Below are positions 1-10,108 of a stretch of 64,000 nt of DNA, piece after piece. Under the pieces are notes generated by a model that saw nothing but the letters and a program-made list of their open reading frames with translations, did not search any database and was not told the DNA's origin. Within the stretch, counting starts at the first letter, position 1, and every line of letters starts with the position of its first letter. The translations under genes and the position numbers were made by a program. Source of the stretch: Pontibaca salina (GTDB lineage: Bacteria; Pseudomonadota; Alphaproteobacteria; Rhodobacterales; Rhodobacteraceae); the NCBI RefSeq assembly GCF_016307205.1, contig NZ_JAEIJD010000001.1:124001-188000 (forward strand), written 5' to 3'.

Positions 1-492
1 CTGCCCGCGCACGGTGATATCGGTTGAGCCGGCGCCGGTCAGGGTTTGGATCGGTCGCGCGAGGTCCTTTACTGCGGCAACCGCCCGATTCATGCCCTCG
101 GCGTCTCCGATGCGGACATGCAGGGTGCCCGGCGGCGACTTTTGCAGCCGAATCGTACCCACAGTATCGCGCAAGGGGCGCAGCGTATCGCGGATTTCAG
201 GCCACATCGCCTCCATCCGGCTTTCGTAAACGTCGCGAACCTGAACCTCGGCCAGAAGATGCGCTCCGCCCCGCAAATCGAGACCCAGATTGACTAGATC
301 CGACGGCAACCAATTTGGCCAAAGTTCGGCCAAACGCTGGTTCTCCGGCGTATCCGCGCCCTGCTCGATTGCGACGATCGCATCGTTATGCTGTTCGACA
401 CGTGTGTAGAACGCATTAGGAAGCGCCAGCGCGACGCCGGTCAGGCACAGCAGCCATATCAGGACGCGCCGCCATAAATTGATCTGAAACAT
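1..492 (-). CDS. secD: Protein translocase subunit SecD (N-terminal part, cut by window edge)
   Basis: The minus strand reads an uninterrupted 164-codon frame starting at the ATG at 490-492 and running off the left edge. SecD is an inner-membrane subunit of the SecDF-YajC complex, which uses the proton gradient to help pull exported proteins through SecYEG. The translation has one hydrophobic segment near residues 7-25 and then the family hallmark [16 protein letters not shown] near residues 68-83, followed by the start of the first periplasmic domain. yajC lies 34 bases upstream on the same strand, the usual partner and order. The catalytic transmembrane half lies outside the window. Confidence 0.93.
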   Translation of the reverse strand, partial: MFQINLWRRVLIWLLCLTGVALALPNAFYTRVEQHNDAIVAIEQGADTPENQRLAELWPNWLPSDLVNLGLDLRGGAHLLAEVQVRDVYESRMEAMWPEIRDTLRPLRDTVGTIRLQKSPPGTLHVRIGDAEGMNRAVAAVKDLARPIQTLTGAGSTDITVRGQ

Positions 493-526
493 GCCCCAGC
501 CTTCCGATCGGGTTCAGCCGGCAGAA

Positions 527-811
527 TCAGTTTGCCGGTTCGGTCTTGCTGGTAACCGTAGCGATGGTGCTTTTAATCAATCGGATTTTGACGTTTTCGG
601 CAATCTCGACCTCGACCTCGTTATCGTCTTTGACCTTGACGATCTTGCCGACGATTCCCCCCTGAGTAATGACAATATCGCCCCGGCGCACCGCCGCAAC
701 CATGGCTGCATGCTCCTTGGCCTTTTTCTGTTGTGGCCGGATCAGCAGGAAGTACATGATCGCAAAGATCAGAACGAGCGGAAGAAACTGGGCGATTGTG
801 CCACTATCCAT
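527..811 (-). CDS. yajC: Sec translocase accessory protein YajC
   Basis: A 94-residue protein with one N-terminal membrane anchor (about residues 7-26) followed by [10 protein letters not shown], the typical YajC signature, and a small soluble domain with the [14 protein letters not shown] stretch. It belongs to the SecDF-YajC accessory complex of the inner membrane. I chose the ATG at 809-811, which gives MDSGTIAQF and has an AAGGA site 7 bases upstream; a start 10 codons earlier would add a non-conserved leader. It is followed by secD and is divergent from serS, so the 170 bases to position 982 should hold both promoters. Confidence 0.93.
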   Translation of the reverse strand: MDSGTIAQFLPLVLIFAIMYFLLIRPQQKKAKEHAAMVAAVRRGDIVITQGGIVGKIVKVKDDNEVEVEIAENVKIRLIKSTIATVTSKTEPAN

Positions 812-982
812 GAGGAAATCCTTTTGTTGGGCGCGGGGCACATCTCGCCCGCGAATTCGCGCGAAACCTATTCGCAGAAGCTGATCAATGCAAGCCGCCG
901 ACTGCGCGAATACGAACCCTTACACAGCAGCGCGCGTTACGGCATAAGTACAATCAACGATTCAACGACCAAGGACAGCCCC

Positions 983-2275
983 ATGCATGATATCCGCGCC
1001 ATCCGAGAGGCCCCTGCTGAATTTGATGCCGCCTTGGCACGCCGTGGCGAAGCATCCGTCGCTGCCGATTTGCTGGAACTGGATGCGCAGCGCCGCGCCC
1101 GCATCTCGGCCGCCGAGTCCGCGCAGGCCGAACAGAACAAGGCCAGCAAAGATGCTGGTGCCGCCAAGGCCAAAGGCAACGAAACTGAATTTCAGCGTCT
1201 GCGTGCACTGGTATCCGATAAAAAGGCCGAAATCGCAGCCATGCAGGACGAGGCGCGTAAACTGGACGCTGAACTGAGCAAGCGGTTGGCGGGCATCCCC
1301 AACCTGCCCGCCGAGGATGTGCCCGACGGCAATGACGAGGCCGACAATGTCGAAGTGAACCGCTGGGGTAGTCCGCGCGATTTCGGTTTTACACCAAAAG
1401 AACATTTTGAGATTGCCGGTGTTGCCCCGTCGATGGACTTTGAGACTGCCGCGCAGCTTTCAGGATCGCGCTTTGTCCTCCTTTCGGGCGCAGTAGCGCG
1501 AATCCACCGGGCATTGGCACAGTTCATGCTGGATACCCATGTGGACGAGAATGGCCTGACCGAAGTCAACGGCCCGGTCTTGGTGCGACCAGAAGCCATG
1601 TTCGGCACCGGGCAATTGCCGAAATTCGGCGAAGACAGCTATGAAACCACAAATGGCTGGTGGTTGATCCCCACATCCGAGGTCACACTCACCAATATCG
1701 TGGGCGATGCCATCGTCGAGGAAAGCTATCTGCCGCGCCGCTACACCGCCCATTCGCTCTGTTTCCGCTCCGAGGCCGGATCAGCGGGCAAGGATACCCG
1801 CGGGATGTTGCGTCAGCACCAATTCGAGAAGGTCGAGATGGTCAGCATTACCCGCCCGGAAGACAGCGAGGCCGAGCACAAACGCATGTTGCGCTGCGGC
1901 GAGGATCTGTTGGAACGGCTGGAGATCCCTTATCGCACCGTGGTGCTGTGCACCGGCGATATGGGCTTTGGCGCGCGCCGCACCTACGATATCGAAGCAT
2001 GGCTGCCGGGACAGAATGCCTATCGCGAAATTTCCAGTGTTTCGTCGACCGGCGACTTCCAGGCACGTCGTATGAATGCGCGGTTCCGCCGTGAAGGCGG
2101 CGGCAAGCCGGAATTTGTCCATACTTTGAACGGTTCGGGGCTGGCAGTTGGACGTTGCCTGATCGCAGTTCTGGAGAACGGCCAGCAGGAAGACGGTTCG
2201 GTGACTTTACCCAGCGCCCTTTTGCCCTATCTCGGTGGTAAATCCACATTGAGCGCATCCGGAGAGTTGATCTGA
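983..2275 (+). CDS. serS: Seryl-tRNA synthetase
   Basis: A 430-residue class II aminoacyl-tRNA synthetase that charges tRNA-Ser (and tRNA-Sec) in the cytoplasm. The N-terminal ~110 residues are charged and heptad-like, matching the long antiparallel coiled-coil tRNA-binding arm. Class II motif 2 is seen as [15 protein letters not shown], and motif 3 in the stretch from [18 protein letters not shown] to the C terminus. The start at 983 ([11 protein letters not shown]) fits the family and has AAGGA at 971-975. The same frame is open back to 491, but that part overlaps yajC and is not conserved. The next gene begins 1 base after the stop. Confidence 0.96.
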   Translation: MHDIRAIREAPAEFDAALARRGEASVAADLLELDAQRRARISAAESAQAEQNKASKDAGAAKAKGNETEFQRLRALVSDKKAEIAAMQDEARKLDAELSKRLAGIPNLPAEDVPDGNDEADNVEVNRWGSPRDFGFTPKEHFEIAGVAPSMDFETAAQLSGSRFVLLSGAVARIHRALAQFMLDTHVDENGLTEVNGPVLVRPEAMFGTGQLPKFGEDSYETTNGWWLIPTSEVTLTNIVGDAIVEESYLPRRYTAHSLCFRSEAGSAGKDTRGMLRQHQFEKVEMVSITRPEDSEAEHKRMLRCGEDLLERLEIPYRTVVLCTGDMGFGARRTYDIEAWLPGQNAYREISSVSSTGDFQARRMNARFRREGGGKPEFVHTLNGSGLAVGRCLIAVLENGQQEDGSVTLPSALLPYLGGKSTLSASGELI

Positions 2276-2276
2276 C

Positions 2277-3020
2277 ATGGCCACCGACCGCCCGACGCCA
2301 TTGATGGCGGTGCTTGCCTTTCTGGCCACGCTGGCCTTTGTCGCGTCACCGCTGGTGGTGCCAGGGTTCGGTGGGTTTGATCCCTATCTGTTTACGGTGC
2401 CTCAAGTGAATGCCGCCGTGCAGCCGGCTGGCTGGGCATTCTCGATCTGGGGGCTGATCTATCTTTGGCTGCTGGTCAGCGCCGCCGCCGGATTGTTCCT
2501 GCGCGCCCGAGAGGTTGACTGGGAACCAATGCGGGCACCGCTGACACTGTCGCTGGCGGTGGGGGCAACCTGGTTGCCGATCGCTAAGATCAGCCCCGTT
2601 GCGGCGAGTGTGCTGATCTGGGTCATGCTGGCCGCCGCCCTGCCTGCGCTTTCGCGTGCGCCCGTGCTGGATCGCTGGCTGGCACGTGGTCCGGTCGCGC
2701 TTTATTCTGGCTGGCTGACTGCAGCCGCCTGTGTGTCTCTGGGTCTTTTGCTGGCGGGTTACGGATTGCTGGACAACATCCCCGCCGCAATCGTCGCGCT
2801 GCTGCTGGCCATGGTGCTTGGCTCTATCGTGCTGTGGCAATTGCGCGATATTGCGGAATACGGCATCGGCATCATCTGGGCGCTGTTCGGCGTAATCGGC
2901 CACGCGTGGGATCAATATCCGGCTGTCGTCGCCTTATCTGGCCTTGGTATCATCGTGATCAGCGCATTGTCGTTACGGTCTGGCCTGCGGCGCGAGGGAC
3001 CGCATCCGCAAGTTTCTTAG
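2277..3020 (+). CDS. TspO/MBR-related integral membrane protein
   Basis: A 247-residue, very hydrophobic protein with about six to seven predicted membrane spans and almost no soluble domain. The N-terminal PAGWAFSIWGLIYLWLL resembles the first conserved segment of TspO/MBR (tryptophan-rich sensory) proteins, which bind porphyrins or sterols. This protein is longer than classical TspO (about 160 residues) and less tryptophan-rich, so it belongs at best to a divergent branch. It starts 1 base after the serS stop and is probably translated from the same message. Its function is not known. It meets the desaturase gene tail to tail. Confidence 0.62.
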   Translation: MATDRPTPLMAVLAFLATLAFVASPLVVPGFGGFDPYLFTVPQVNAAVQPAGWAFSIWGLIYLWLLVSAAAGLFLRAREVDWEPMRAPLTLSLAVGATWLPIAKISPVAASVLIWVMLAAALPALSRAPVLDRWLARGPVALYSGWLTAAACVSLGLLLAGYGLLDNIPAAIVALLLAMVLGSIVLWQLRDIAEYGIGIIWALFGVIGHAWDQYPAVVALSGLGIIVISALSLRSGLRREGPHPQVS

Positions 3021-3054
3021 GCCGAAAAGCTTGCCTTCCCTTGCGCTGGGGCGC

Positions 3055-4050
3055 TTACCCGGCCTCGCCCGCCGGGCGGGACGAATCCCGCCCCGCGACC
3101 GACGGAAACGGCACCAACCGGCCCCGCTCTTCATCCCAGAGCTTCAGGTTCAGCGCCGCCACTGCCTCGTAGAACTTGATCCGGCGCGGTGCCCATTCCG
3201 GCGGCAGATTATAATGACAGGCCCGCAAGCGGTATGACGGGATACGCGCGTTCAGATGGTGGATGTCATGCAGCGTAATACAGGCCACCGCCATGTCGAA
3301 CCACCAGCCGAAATCCAGACAGCTTGATCCCTGAAGCGCAGCGAGCTGCGGGTCTAGATCGGGGCGGCGGTCCCAATAAGTATCTTCGAAATTGTGCTGA
3401 AGATAGACCAGGAACACACCCAGCATCCCGCCCAACATAGAGGCGCTGAAATAGATCCCCAGCCCCTGCCAGCCGGCCAGCGCATAGATCACCGTAACCC
3501 AGACAAAAACTGCAACATTGTGAACAACAACACCCTTCCAGCCGAATCGCATGGTGTTCTTGGGCCAGCGATAGCGGATGAAATAGGTAAAGAACGCGCC
3601 CACCGGCACCAGCAGGAACGGATTGCGATACAGCCGGTATTGCAGCCGCGCCCAGAACCCCGCCGCATTCCATTCCCGCAGTGTCATCGTGTGAATCTCG
3701 CCGGTGTCGCGATGTTCAAGATTGCCGACATTGGCGTGGTGTAGGTTGTGATTCTGTTTCATCACCTCGAACGGCGCAAAGGTGAAGGGCGAGAGCACAT
3801 GGCCCGCCAGTTCGTTCTGGGCGCGGGTTTGAAACAGCGAATGATGCCCGGTATCGTGTTGCAGCACGTAAAGACGCACGGCGGAAAACCCATGAACCAC
3901 CATCAAGGGCAGCATGAGCCACCAGTTTTCGACCTGCATGATGGCCAGCCACAACGAAGCGAAATAAACGGTAAAGGTCCCGAAAAAACTGAGCGCGGCG
4001 ATGCGCTTGTCTTTCTCGCAATACTGACGTGTATATTCCCGCAGATTCAT
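3055..4050 (-). CDS. Membrane fatty acid desaturase
   Basis: A 331-residue membrane di-iron desaturase. The three histidine boxes are readable: HDTGHHS, then HNLHHANVGNLEHRDTG, and near the C terminus HDIHHLNARIP. These ligate the di-iron centre that inserts a double bond into an acyl chain with O2 and reduced ferredoxin or cytochrome b5. Four membrane spans are arranged around the boxes. The third box in the form HDIHHLN is typical of the delta-12/acyl-lipid type, but regiospecificity cannot be set from sequence alone. The gene stands alone, convergent with the TspO-like gene. About 196 bases separate its start from der and contain no evident gene. Confidence 0.85.
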   Translation of the reverse strand: MNLREYTRQYCEKDKRIAALSFFGTFTVYFASLWLAIMQVENWWLMLPLMVVHGFSAVRLYVLQHDTGHHSLFQTRAQNELAGHVLSPFTFAPFEVMKQNHNLHHANVGNLEHRDTGEIHTMTLREWNAAGFWARLQYRLYRNPFLLVPVGAFFTYFIRYRWPKNTMRFGWKGVVVHNVAVFVWVTVIYALAGWQGLGIYFSASMLGGMLGVFLVYLQHNFEDTYWDRRPDLDPQLAALQGSSCLDFGWWFDMAVACITLHDIHHLNARIPSYRLRACHYNLPPEWAPRRIKFYEAVAALNLKLWDEERGRLVPFPSVAGRDSSRPAGEAG

Positions 4051-4246
4051 CGCCGTACTCCGCCGATTGATTTCGCGTCCATGCTATATCCACGGACGGG
4101 TCAAAACCAACTGGTTTGAGCGCAGCGCTGACATCACTCTTGGTCAGCAGCGGGCTGAGAACCAACACGCTGACCATCGTTCACAGAAAGGGCTGAAAGC
4201 TATCATCCCTTTGCCTTTTGCCGATCACACACGCAGTGCCATCCCG

Positions 4247-5716
4247 TTAACTGCGGCGGCCCTCAATATGTTTGCGTAGGTGCGATTTGCCGGGCTTCTT
4301 GCGCCCCTTGAACGGATTCTTGTCGCTTTGGCCGCGCAGATGCAGGCGAATGGGCGTGCCGGGCATATCAAAGTCCTCGCGCAGACCATTGACCAGATAC
4401 CTTGTATAGCTGGCCGGCATCTTGTCGGGATGGCTGCACATCACCACGAATCCTGGCGGGCGGGTCTTGACCTGCGTGATGTAACGCAGCTTGATCCGCC
4501 GACCTTGCGGCGCCGGGGGCGGGTGCTGTTCCAACATGCCATTCAGCCAGCGATTCAGCGCTGCCGTCGGCACCCGGCGGTTCCAGATATCATGGGCACG
4601 GCTGATCGCGGCTTGCAGGCGGTCCAGTCCCCTGCCGGTCTTGGCGCTGACGGTCACCAGCGGCGCGCCACGCAATTGCGGCAACAGGCGCTCGAACGCC
4701 TCGCGCAGGTCGCGCAGCTTTTGCTGCCGGTCTTCCTCAATGTCCCATTTGTTCACGGCAATCACCACCGCCCGGCCCTCACGTTCGGCCAGATCCGCGA
4801 TGCGCAGATCCTGTTGCTCAAATGGGATTGCAGCGTCCAGCAGGACCACGACCACTTCGGCAAACTTGACCGCGCGCAGGCCGTCGCTGACCGAAAGTTT
4901 CTCCAGTTTTTCCTGAACCTTGGCTTTGCGGCGCATACCAGCGGTATCAAACAGACGCATCGGCACGCCATCCCAGTTCACCTGTAGCGAGATCGCATCG
5001 CGGGTGATTCCCGCCTCAGGACCGGTCAATAAGCGCTCTTCGCCAATGATCTGGTTGATCAGCGTTGATTTGCCCGCATTGGGCCGACCGACAACGGCCA
5101 CCTGCAAAGGCCTTGCCTCGGTCGGGCGATGGGCGTTCTCGTCAATGGCCTCGTCGGCGTCGATGTCCTCATCAATTGTCACATCGGTTTCAGGGGCATC
5201 GGCGCGAGCCCGTTCGGCGAAATCATCCGCCAGCGGCATCAACTGTGCATACAGGTCGTTCAGCCCTTCGCCATGTTCCGCCGACATGCGAATCGGCTCG
5301 CCCAGCCCAAGACTATACGCTTCGAGTACGCCGGCATCAGCAGCGGCCCCTTCAGCCTTGTTCGCGGCCAGAATCACATGCGCGCTCCGCTTGCGCAGAA
5401 TATCTGCAAAGACCTGATCCGTCGCAGTAAGACCGGTGCGTGCATCGATCATGAACAGACAGATATCAGCCATATCCACCGCGCGCTCAGTCAAGCGGCG
5501 CATCCGGCCCTGCAGGCTGTCGTCGGTGACATTTTCCAGCCCGGCGGTATCAATCACCGTAAAACGCAGATCGCCCAGACGCGCGGCTCCCTCGCGCAGA
5601 TCGCGAGTCACCCCCGGTTGATTATCGACCAGCGCAAGACGCTGCCCGACAAGGCGGTTGAATAGGGTAGACTTTCCCACATTGGGACGGCCTACGATGG
5701 CAAGGGTAAACGACAT
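4247..5716 (-). CDS. der: Ribosome biogenesis GTPase Der (EngA)
   Basis: A 489-residue protein with two tandem GTPase domains, the defining feature of Der. The first P-loop is GRPNVGKST at residues 9-17 and the second is GRPNAGKST at about 210. Switch regions DTAGLE and DTAGMRRK and the specificity motif NKWD in the second domain are visible, and a KH-like domain closes the protein with basic [16 protein letters not shown]. Der binds the 50S subunit and is essential for its maturation. The linker between the G domains is acidic ([13 protein letters not shown]). bamB and the yfgM-like gene follow on the same strand upstream, the conserved YfgM-BamB-Der order. Confidence 0.96.
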   Translation of the reverse strand: MSFTLAIVGRPNVGKSTLFNRLVGQRLALVDNQPGVTRDLREGAARLGDLRFTVIDTAGLENVTDDSLQGRMRRLTERAVDMADICLFMIDARTGLTATDQVFADILRKRSAHVILAANKAEGAAADAGVLEAYSLGLGEPIRMSAEHGEGLNDLYAQLMPLADDFAERARADAPETDVTIDEDIDADEAIDENAHRPTEARPLQVAVVGRPNAGKSTLINQIIGEERLLTGPEAGITRDAISLQVNWDGVPMRLFDTAGMRRKAKVQEKLEKLSVSDGLRAVKFAEVVVVLLDAAIPFEQQDLRIADLAEREGRAVVIAVNKWDIEEDRQQKLRDLREAFERLLPQLRGAPLVTVSAKTGRGLDRLQAAISRAHDIWNRRVPTAALNRWLNGMLEQHPPPAPQGRRIKLRYITQVKTRPPGFVVMCSHPDKMPASYTRYLVNGLREDFDMPGTPIRLHLRGQSDKNPFKGRKKPGKSHLRKHIEGRRS

Positions 5717-5765
5717 GGCGCCTGCTTTTACAAAGGACAGATACGTCCCTTAGCGCATTCTCGCA

Positions 5766-7103
5766 TCAACGGAAAGCGAACAACGCGCCATTGGCGCCCA
5801 CAACATACAGCGTCTGGTTCGCAACCACCGGTGCGGTGGTGGCTCCACCTTGCACTTCGACCCGCGACACCAGCTCACCGCTTTCCGGCGAGAAGAAGCG
5901 CAACCAGCCATCGTTACTGGCGATCACGATCCGCCCTCCGGCCAGGATTGGCCCATAATGCGCCCAAGTCCGGCTCCGCTTGCGGGGTTTGTCCCTTACG
6001 AAACCGGGCAGATCGATGGCCCAGATCACGCTGCCGTTGCTTGCATCGAAACGGACCAGCTGGTTGATGTCAGTGACCGCGAAAATACTGTCACCGGCGG
6101 GCCAAACCGGACCCAACGCGCCCTGCCGTGCGACCCAAAGCTGTTCGCCCGTCTGGATGTCAAACGCAGCTAGCCGCCCGGAATGATTGCCTGCGTAAAC
6201 GGCATTGCCTGCAACTACCGGACTGCCGGTTACATCGCTGATGCGCGAGACCGCCCGCCCCAGACGCTGCCCTGCAACCGAGGCATTCCAGTTTCGCATG
6301 CCGCCCCGGCGGAACGCCGCGATCACATCGCCCGATCCGAAGCCAAAGATTGCCTGATCGCCGACCAGCGCAGGGGAAGGCGCGCCGAGAACATTGACCA
6401 CGCTCGGTGCAGCACTGAGTTGCCACAGAATTCGGCCGTTACTTGCATTAATCGCCCAGGCGGTTTCATCTCCGGCGACCAGATAGACGATCCCGTCGCG
6501 TACGGTTGGCGTACCGCTGCCGGTCGCATCGAGTTCTTGACGCCAGCGCACGGCACCGCTGCTTGCATCAAGTGCGGTCAAGATGCCAAAACCGGACGAA
6601 ATATAAAGCGTCCCGTTATCATAGGCGAGGCCCCCGCCGGTCGAATCTCCCGGACGTTCGCTCGACGGGGTGAGGTCGGTACTCCACGCCACGGCGCCCG
6701 CGGGTGTGACTCCGGAAACCCGCGCGCCAGAATCGAGCGTGTAAATCAGCCCGCCGCCGACAACCGGATCAGCGGTGATGCGCGCACGCTTGCCATCAGG
6801 GCTGCCGATCGAGGTCGACCAGAGCAGTCGGGGCGTCTCGCCCAGCGCAGCGTTTTGCACCCGCGTAACAGGCGAGCCGAGGCCCTGCGTCCAAGCCGAA
6901 TTGACGCTTTGCCCCGGAATGCGGATTGCGCGGGTGACATTATTGACCGCTTTCGGTTTTTCGTCGGGCAGGTTCAGATCGGCGCGAACATCCTCGCGTT
7001 CACCCGGCAGAATCACCGCTCTTTCCGCACATGCGCCAAGGAGCAGGGCTCCGCTTACGAGACAGACCAGCCCGAACCGGGAAGAAATGATCGCTGACTT
7101 CAT
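5766..7103 (-). CDS. bamB: Outer membrane assembly lipoprotein BamB-like (PQQ-type beta-propeller)
   Basis: A 445-residue lipoprotein. The start at 7101-7103 gives a signal peptide ending in the lipobox LGAC with Cys25 as the acylated residue. The rest is a repeated beta-propeller with PQQ-like blades such as GGGLIYTLDSGARV, NGTLYISSGFGILTALDASSG and GSVIWAIDLPG. In the BAM complex BamB helps BamA insert outer-membrane proteins. Position between yfgM and der supports this. A start 38 codons earlier is open but would bury the signal peptide. Confidence 0.9.
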   Translation of the reverse strand: MKSAIISSRFGLVCLVSGALLLGACAERAVILPGEREDVRADLNLPDEKPKAVNNVTRAIRIPGQSVNSAWTQGLGSPVTRVQNAALGETPRLLWSTSIGSPDGKRARITADPVVGGGLIYTLDSGARVSGVTPAGAVAWSTDLTPSSERPGDSTGGGLAYDNGTLYISSGFGILTALDASSGAVRWRQELDATGSGTPTVRDGIVYLVAGDETAWAINASNGRILWQLSAAPSVVNVLGAPSPALVGDQAIFGFGSGDVIAAFRRGGMRNWNASVAGQRLGRAVSRISDVTGSPVVAGNAVYAGNHSGRLAAFDIQTGEQLWVARQGALGPVWPAGDSIFAVTDINQLVRFDASNGSVIWAIDLPGFVRDKPRKRSRTWAHYGPILAGGRIVIASNDGWLRFFSPESGELVSRVEVQGGATTAPVVANQTLYVVGANGALFAFR

Positions 7104-7167
7104 AGTAATCGGCCTGTCCTGACTAGTCTTTGGTTCTGCTCGTTTGTGACACGACGAGGGCAAAACG

Positions 7168-7839
7168 TCACCCTTGGCCCTCCCGGGCGCTTGTCGGGGT
7201 GCCGCCCAAGGCCACAATCACCTGTGCCACACGTTGTTGCAAGCCCGCAGGTGCTTCGGCGTCGTCAAGGATCGCCTGCAGCCTGTCGATCGCTCCCTCA
7301 GGGTGGTTCTCGCCAATATCGATCAGGGCCAACTGTTCCTGCGCCAGAAGACGCAACGGCGCACCAGGTCGCGCCAGCGCCTCGAACTGCAAGCGGCGTT
7401 CAGATGCCGGCAGAGCATCCCCCTGCAATGTCAGCGCCTTGAATGCAGCAATCTGGCGATAGATCTCTGGCAGCGCGCCATCGGTCGAAATGGTGTTCAG
7501 ACGCTCGACAGCGGTTGCCGTTTCGTCCGTGTCCGCCAGTGCCGCCGCCGTCAAAAATGCGGCGACTGCCTGCCCGCCCGGTGTTTCGGCACCAACCCCC
7601 GCTAGGGCTTCAGCGCGGGCCGTCGCGGCGTCGTTTTCCAATGCGGCAAGAAGTGCATCCCCCAGATCTTCGGCCTGTGTGCGCATCTGCGCCTTTCGAA
7701 TCTCGTTGAACGCAGCACCGCCAACAACCAGCAGCACAAGCAGCACCGCGATCCAGCCATAGCGACGGAACAACCTAAATAGGCGGTCGCGGCGCACCTC
7801 TTCGGTGACTTCATCGATGAAACTATCGCTGTGGCTCAT
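7168..7839 (-). CDS. YfgM/TPR-like inner-membrane protein
   Basis: A 223-residue protein with a short charged cytoplasmic N terminus (FIDEVTEEVRRDRLFRLFRR), a single membrane span at about residues 28-45, and a helical Ala-rich periplasmic domain consistent with degenerate tetratricopeptide repeats (DUF2133/YfgM type). YfgM is an ancillary subunit of SecYEG that hands secreted proteins to periplasmic chaperones. It is the first gene of the yfgM-bamB-der operon, 64 bases before bamB. The link between SecYEG and BAM suggested by this order is family knowledge and was not shown here. Confidence 0.85.
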   Translation of the reverse strand: MSHSDSFIDEVTEEVRRDRLFRLFRRYGWIAVLLVLLVVGGAAFNEIRKAQMRTQAEDLGDALLAALENDAATARAEALAGVGAETPGGQAVAAFLTAAALADTDETATAVERLNTISTDGALPEIYRQIAAFKALTLQGDALPASERRLQFEALARPGAPLRLLAQEQLALIDIGENHPEGAIDRLQAILDDAEAPAGLQQRVAQVIVALGGTPTSAREGQG

Positions 7840-8318
7840 GCAGTGCCCCTTGTTCGCGTGTGACGGCGAGACGGTCTCTTCCGTGGGAAAAGTCCGGTTT
7901 TGCCTCTATTAGCCTGCCTTTACACTCAAGCCAAGTGGCGGTGGAGCAACACTATTGCGAAAACAGGCCCGTTGCTGTGTCGCGCTTTTGACCTCGCGCA
8001 GGGCCCAAAACCGTTTGGTGAAATATTTTCCCACTGCGCCCCTGCCCACTTTCTTTGAGGGCGCCCAAGCGCTATGTTGGCGCGCAAAATCCGCGTGGCG
8101 GGCCCGTCAGCACATCAATATTTGCGCATTGGAGCCTGGCCCATACAGAAACACCAATGGCATAGGCAAGGACACGCGATGACGCGACGTATCGGTTTTA
8201 ACGAAGCCTTCCTGCTTAACGGCGGTGTGATAGCGCGCAGTTTTCAGAAAACGGGTGAATGGTCCCGGGTTTCCCGCTACCTATCCCGTAACCGATTGAC
8301 AGGAGCCGAAAGAGCCCG
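7840..8318. other. 479-base intergenic region between yfgM-like and dacC
   Basis: The two flanking genes diverge, so both promoters should be here. I see no tRNA, no clear inverted repeat and no recognised protein. In related genomes dacC is often preceded by rlpA; no RlpA-like sequence is readable here. The only coding candidate is a 47-codon frame at 8179-8322, described separately. Confidence 0.6.
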
Positions 8319-8322
8319 ATGA
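8179..8322 (+). CDS. Possible 47-residue leader ORF overlapping the dacC start
   Basis: The frame begins with ATG at 8179 (MTRRIGFNEAFLL), with a weak AAGGA about 9 bases upstream, and its TGA overlaps the dacC ATG as ATGA at 8319-8322. Such an overlap is typical of translational coupling and was seen repeatedly in the downstream operon. The peptide is basic, has no signal peptide and no recognised family. It could equally be chance in a leader region, so I rate it low. Confidence 0.25.
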   Translation: MTRRIGFNEAFLLNGGVIARSFQKTGEWSRVSRYLSRNRLTGAERAR

Positions 8323-9482
8323 CCATCCTCCGACTTTCGCTGGCCGCCGTTTTTCTGGTCGCCACCACCCTGAGTGCTGTTGCCTTCGATACGCAGGCAC
8401 GGGCCGCATATGTGCTCGATCAAGGGACAGGCACAGTGCTGCTCTCGAAAAATGCCGACGAGCCCCTGCCCCCCGCTTCGATGTCCAAGCTGATGACCCT
8501 TTACGTCACCTTCGAGGCACTGCGTGACGGGCGGCTTACGCTGGACGAACGTCTGCCGGTTTCCAATCATGCCATGAGCTACGGTGGATCGACCATGTTC
8601 TTGGATACGCAAGACCGTGTGAGGGTGGAAGATCTGCTGCGCGGGATTGTGGTGATGTCAGGCAATGATGCCTGTGTTGTACTGGCTGAGGCGCTCAGCC
8701 CCGATGGAACCGAGGCCGGGTTCGCGCGGTTCATGACCCAGCGCGGCCAGAAAATGGGTTTGACCCAATCGACCTTTACCAATTCCAATGGCTGGCCGCA
8801 GGCCGGCCATCGAATGTCGGCCCACGATCTGGCCATTCTAGCCGATCGGCTGATCAGCGACTTCCCCGAATTCTACCCGCTATTTGCCGAAGAGGAATTC
8901 AAGTTCGACGGCCGCGCGCCCGCAAACACGCGCAATCGCAACCCGCTGTTGGGTCTGGGGGTCGGCGCTGACGGGTTGAAAACAGGGCATACCCGTGAAG
9001 CCGGCTATGGGTTGGTGGGGTCCGCGAAACAGGGAGATCGTCGGGTCATTTTCGTGATATCGGGCTACGAAAGTGCTGCACAGCGGGCCCGAGAAGCCGA
9101 AGCTCTTGTGAACTGGTCGTTTCGCCATTTCGACGAAAAAACCGTCGCCCGCGCCGGAGAGCCGGTCCTCAAGGCAGAGGTCTGGCGTGGGGACCAATCA
9201 ACCATAGGGCTGGTAACTGCCAAAGACCTGACGATCTTGATGCCGACGCTGGCCAGCAATGACATTGCCGCCGAGGTGGTCTATAATGGCCCCTTCAACG
9301 CGCCTATTTCTCGGGGCGAAAAACTAGCCGAACTGGTCATAAACCGCGCCGAACTGCCCGAGGTCCGCGTGCCTTTGGTCGCTGACCGCGACGTGCCGTT
9401 GGGCGGCTTCCGTGTCAAAATGGCAACCGCCGCACAACAAATGATCAAACGGCTCACTTCCGGCTCTGCGGAGGCCCAGTGA
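8319..9482 (+). CDS. D-alanyl-D-alanine carboxypeptidase (low-molecular-mass PBP)
   Basis: A 387-residue serine DD-peptidase of the S11 family, exported by a signal peptide (about residues 1-22, cleaved near AVAFD). All three active-site motifs are present: SMSK at residues 54-57 with the acylated serine, SGN near 111, and KTG in GADGLKTGHTREAG. A C-terminal PBP5-type beta domain follows. The enzyme trims the terminal D-Ala of peptidoglycan stem peptides in the periplasm. It heads the overlapping operon dacC-tmk-holB-tatD-MBL hydrolase; its last codons overlap the tmk GTG start. Confidence 0.93.
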   Translation: MTILRLSLAAVFLVATTLSAVAFDTQARAAYVLDQGTGTVLLSKNADEPLPPASMSKLMTLYVTFEALRDGRLTLDERLPVSNHAMSYGGSTMFLDTQDRVRVEDLLRGIVVMSGNDACVVLAEALSPDGTEAGFARFMTQRGQKMGLTQSTFTNSNGWPQAGHRMSAHDLAILADRLISDFPEFYPLFAEEEFKFDGRAPANTRNRNPLLGLGVGADGLKTGHTREAGYGLVGSAKQGDRRVIFVISGYESAAQRAREAEALVNWSFRHFDEKTVARAGEPVLKAEVWRGDQSTIGLVTAKDLTILMPTLASNDIAAEVVYNGPFNAPISRGEKLAELVINRAELPEVRVPLVADRDVPLGGFRVKMATAAQQMIKRLTSGSAEAQ

Positions 9483-10108
9483 GCGCGCTCAAAGGCCTGT
9501 TTATCAGCATCGAGGGGATCGATGGATCGGGCAAATCCACACAAGCGCGCCGACTGGCAGATCGCCTGCGGGCACAAGGCCACGATGTCGTTCTGACCCG
9601 CGAACCCGGCGGCAGCCCCGGCGCCGAGCAGATCCGCGCGTTGGTGCTAGAAGGCGACCCCGACCGCTGGTCGCCTCACACCGAGATCCTGCTGTTTACC
9701 GCCGCCAGACGCGACCACCTGGAGCGCACCATCGCCCCCGCCCTAGCCGCGGGCAAAGTGGTGATCTGCGACCGCTTCGCCGATAGCACGCGGATGTATC
9801 AGGGGCTGTCACGAGGCGATCTGCGGGCCTTGGTCGATCAGTTGCACGACCTGATGATCGGGCGCGAACCAGACCTGACGCTGCTGATCGACATGGACCC
9901 CGAAACCGGCCTGACCCGCGCGCTGTCGCGCAACGGCGCGGAAGAACGGTTTGAGGCCTTTGGTGCCGACCTCCAGCGCCGCATGCGCGCCGGGTTCCTG
10001 ACCTTGGCACAAGAGTTTCCCGACCGCATCCGGGTGATCGACGGCAACCGCTCGCCAGATGCCGTGGCCAGCGATGTTTTCGCCACCGTGAAAGGCGCAA
10101 CGTCATGA
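9479..10108 (+). CDS. tmk: Thymidylate kinase
   Basis: A 209-residue dTMP kinase that phosphorylates dTMP to dTDP with ATP. The P-loop is GIDGSGKST at residues 13-21, the DRx motif is seen as CDRFADSTRMYQG, and TREPGGSPGAEQIR is the dTMP-binding region. Start is GTG at 9479, overlapping the dacC stop as GTGA, which implies coupled translation; holB follows with an ATGA overlap at 10105-10108. Confidence 0.95.
   Translation: MSALKGLFISIEGIDGSGKSTQARRLADRLRAQGHDVVLTREPGGSPGAEQIRALVLEGDPDRWSPHTEILLFTAARRDHLERTIAPALAAGKVVICDRFADSTRMYQGLSRGDLRALVDQLHDLMIGREPDLTLLIDMDPETGLTRALSRNGAEERFEAFGADLQRRMRAGFLTLAQEFPDRIRVIDGNRSPDAVASDVFATVKGATS

Noticed and set aside
491-982. Long upstream extension of the serS frame
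   Set aside because: It overlaps yajC on the other strand and is not conserved; the usual MHDIRAIR start is at 983 with a good ribosome site.
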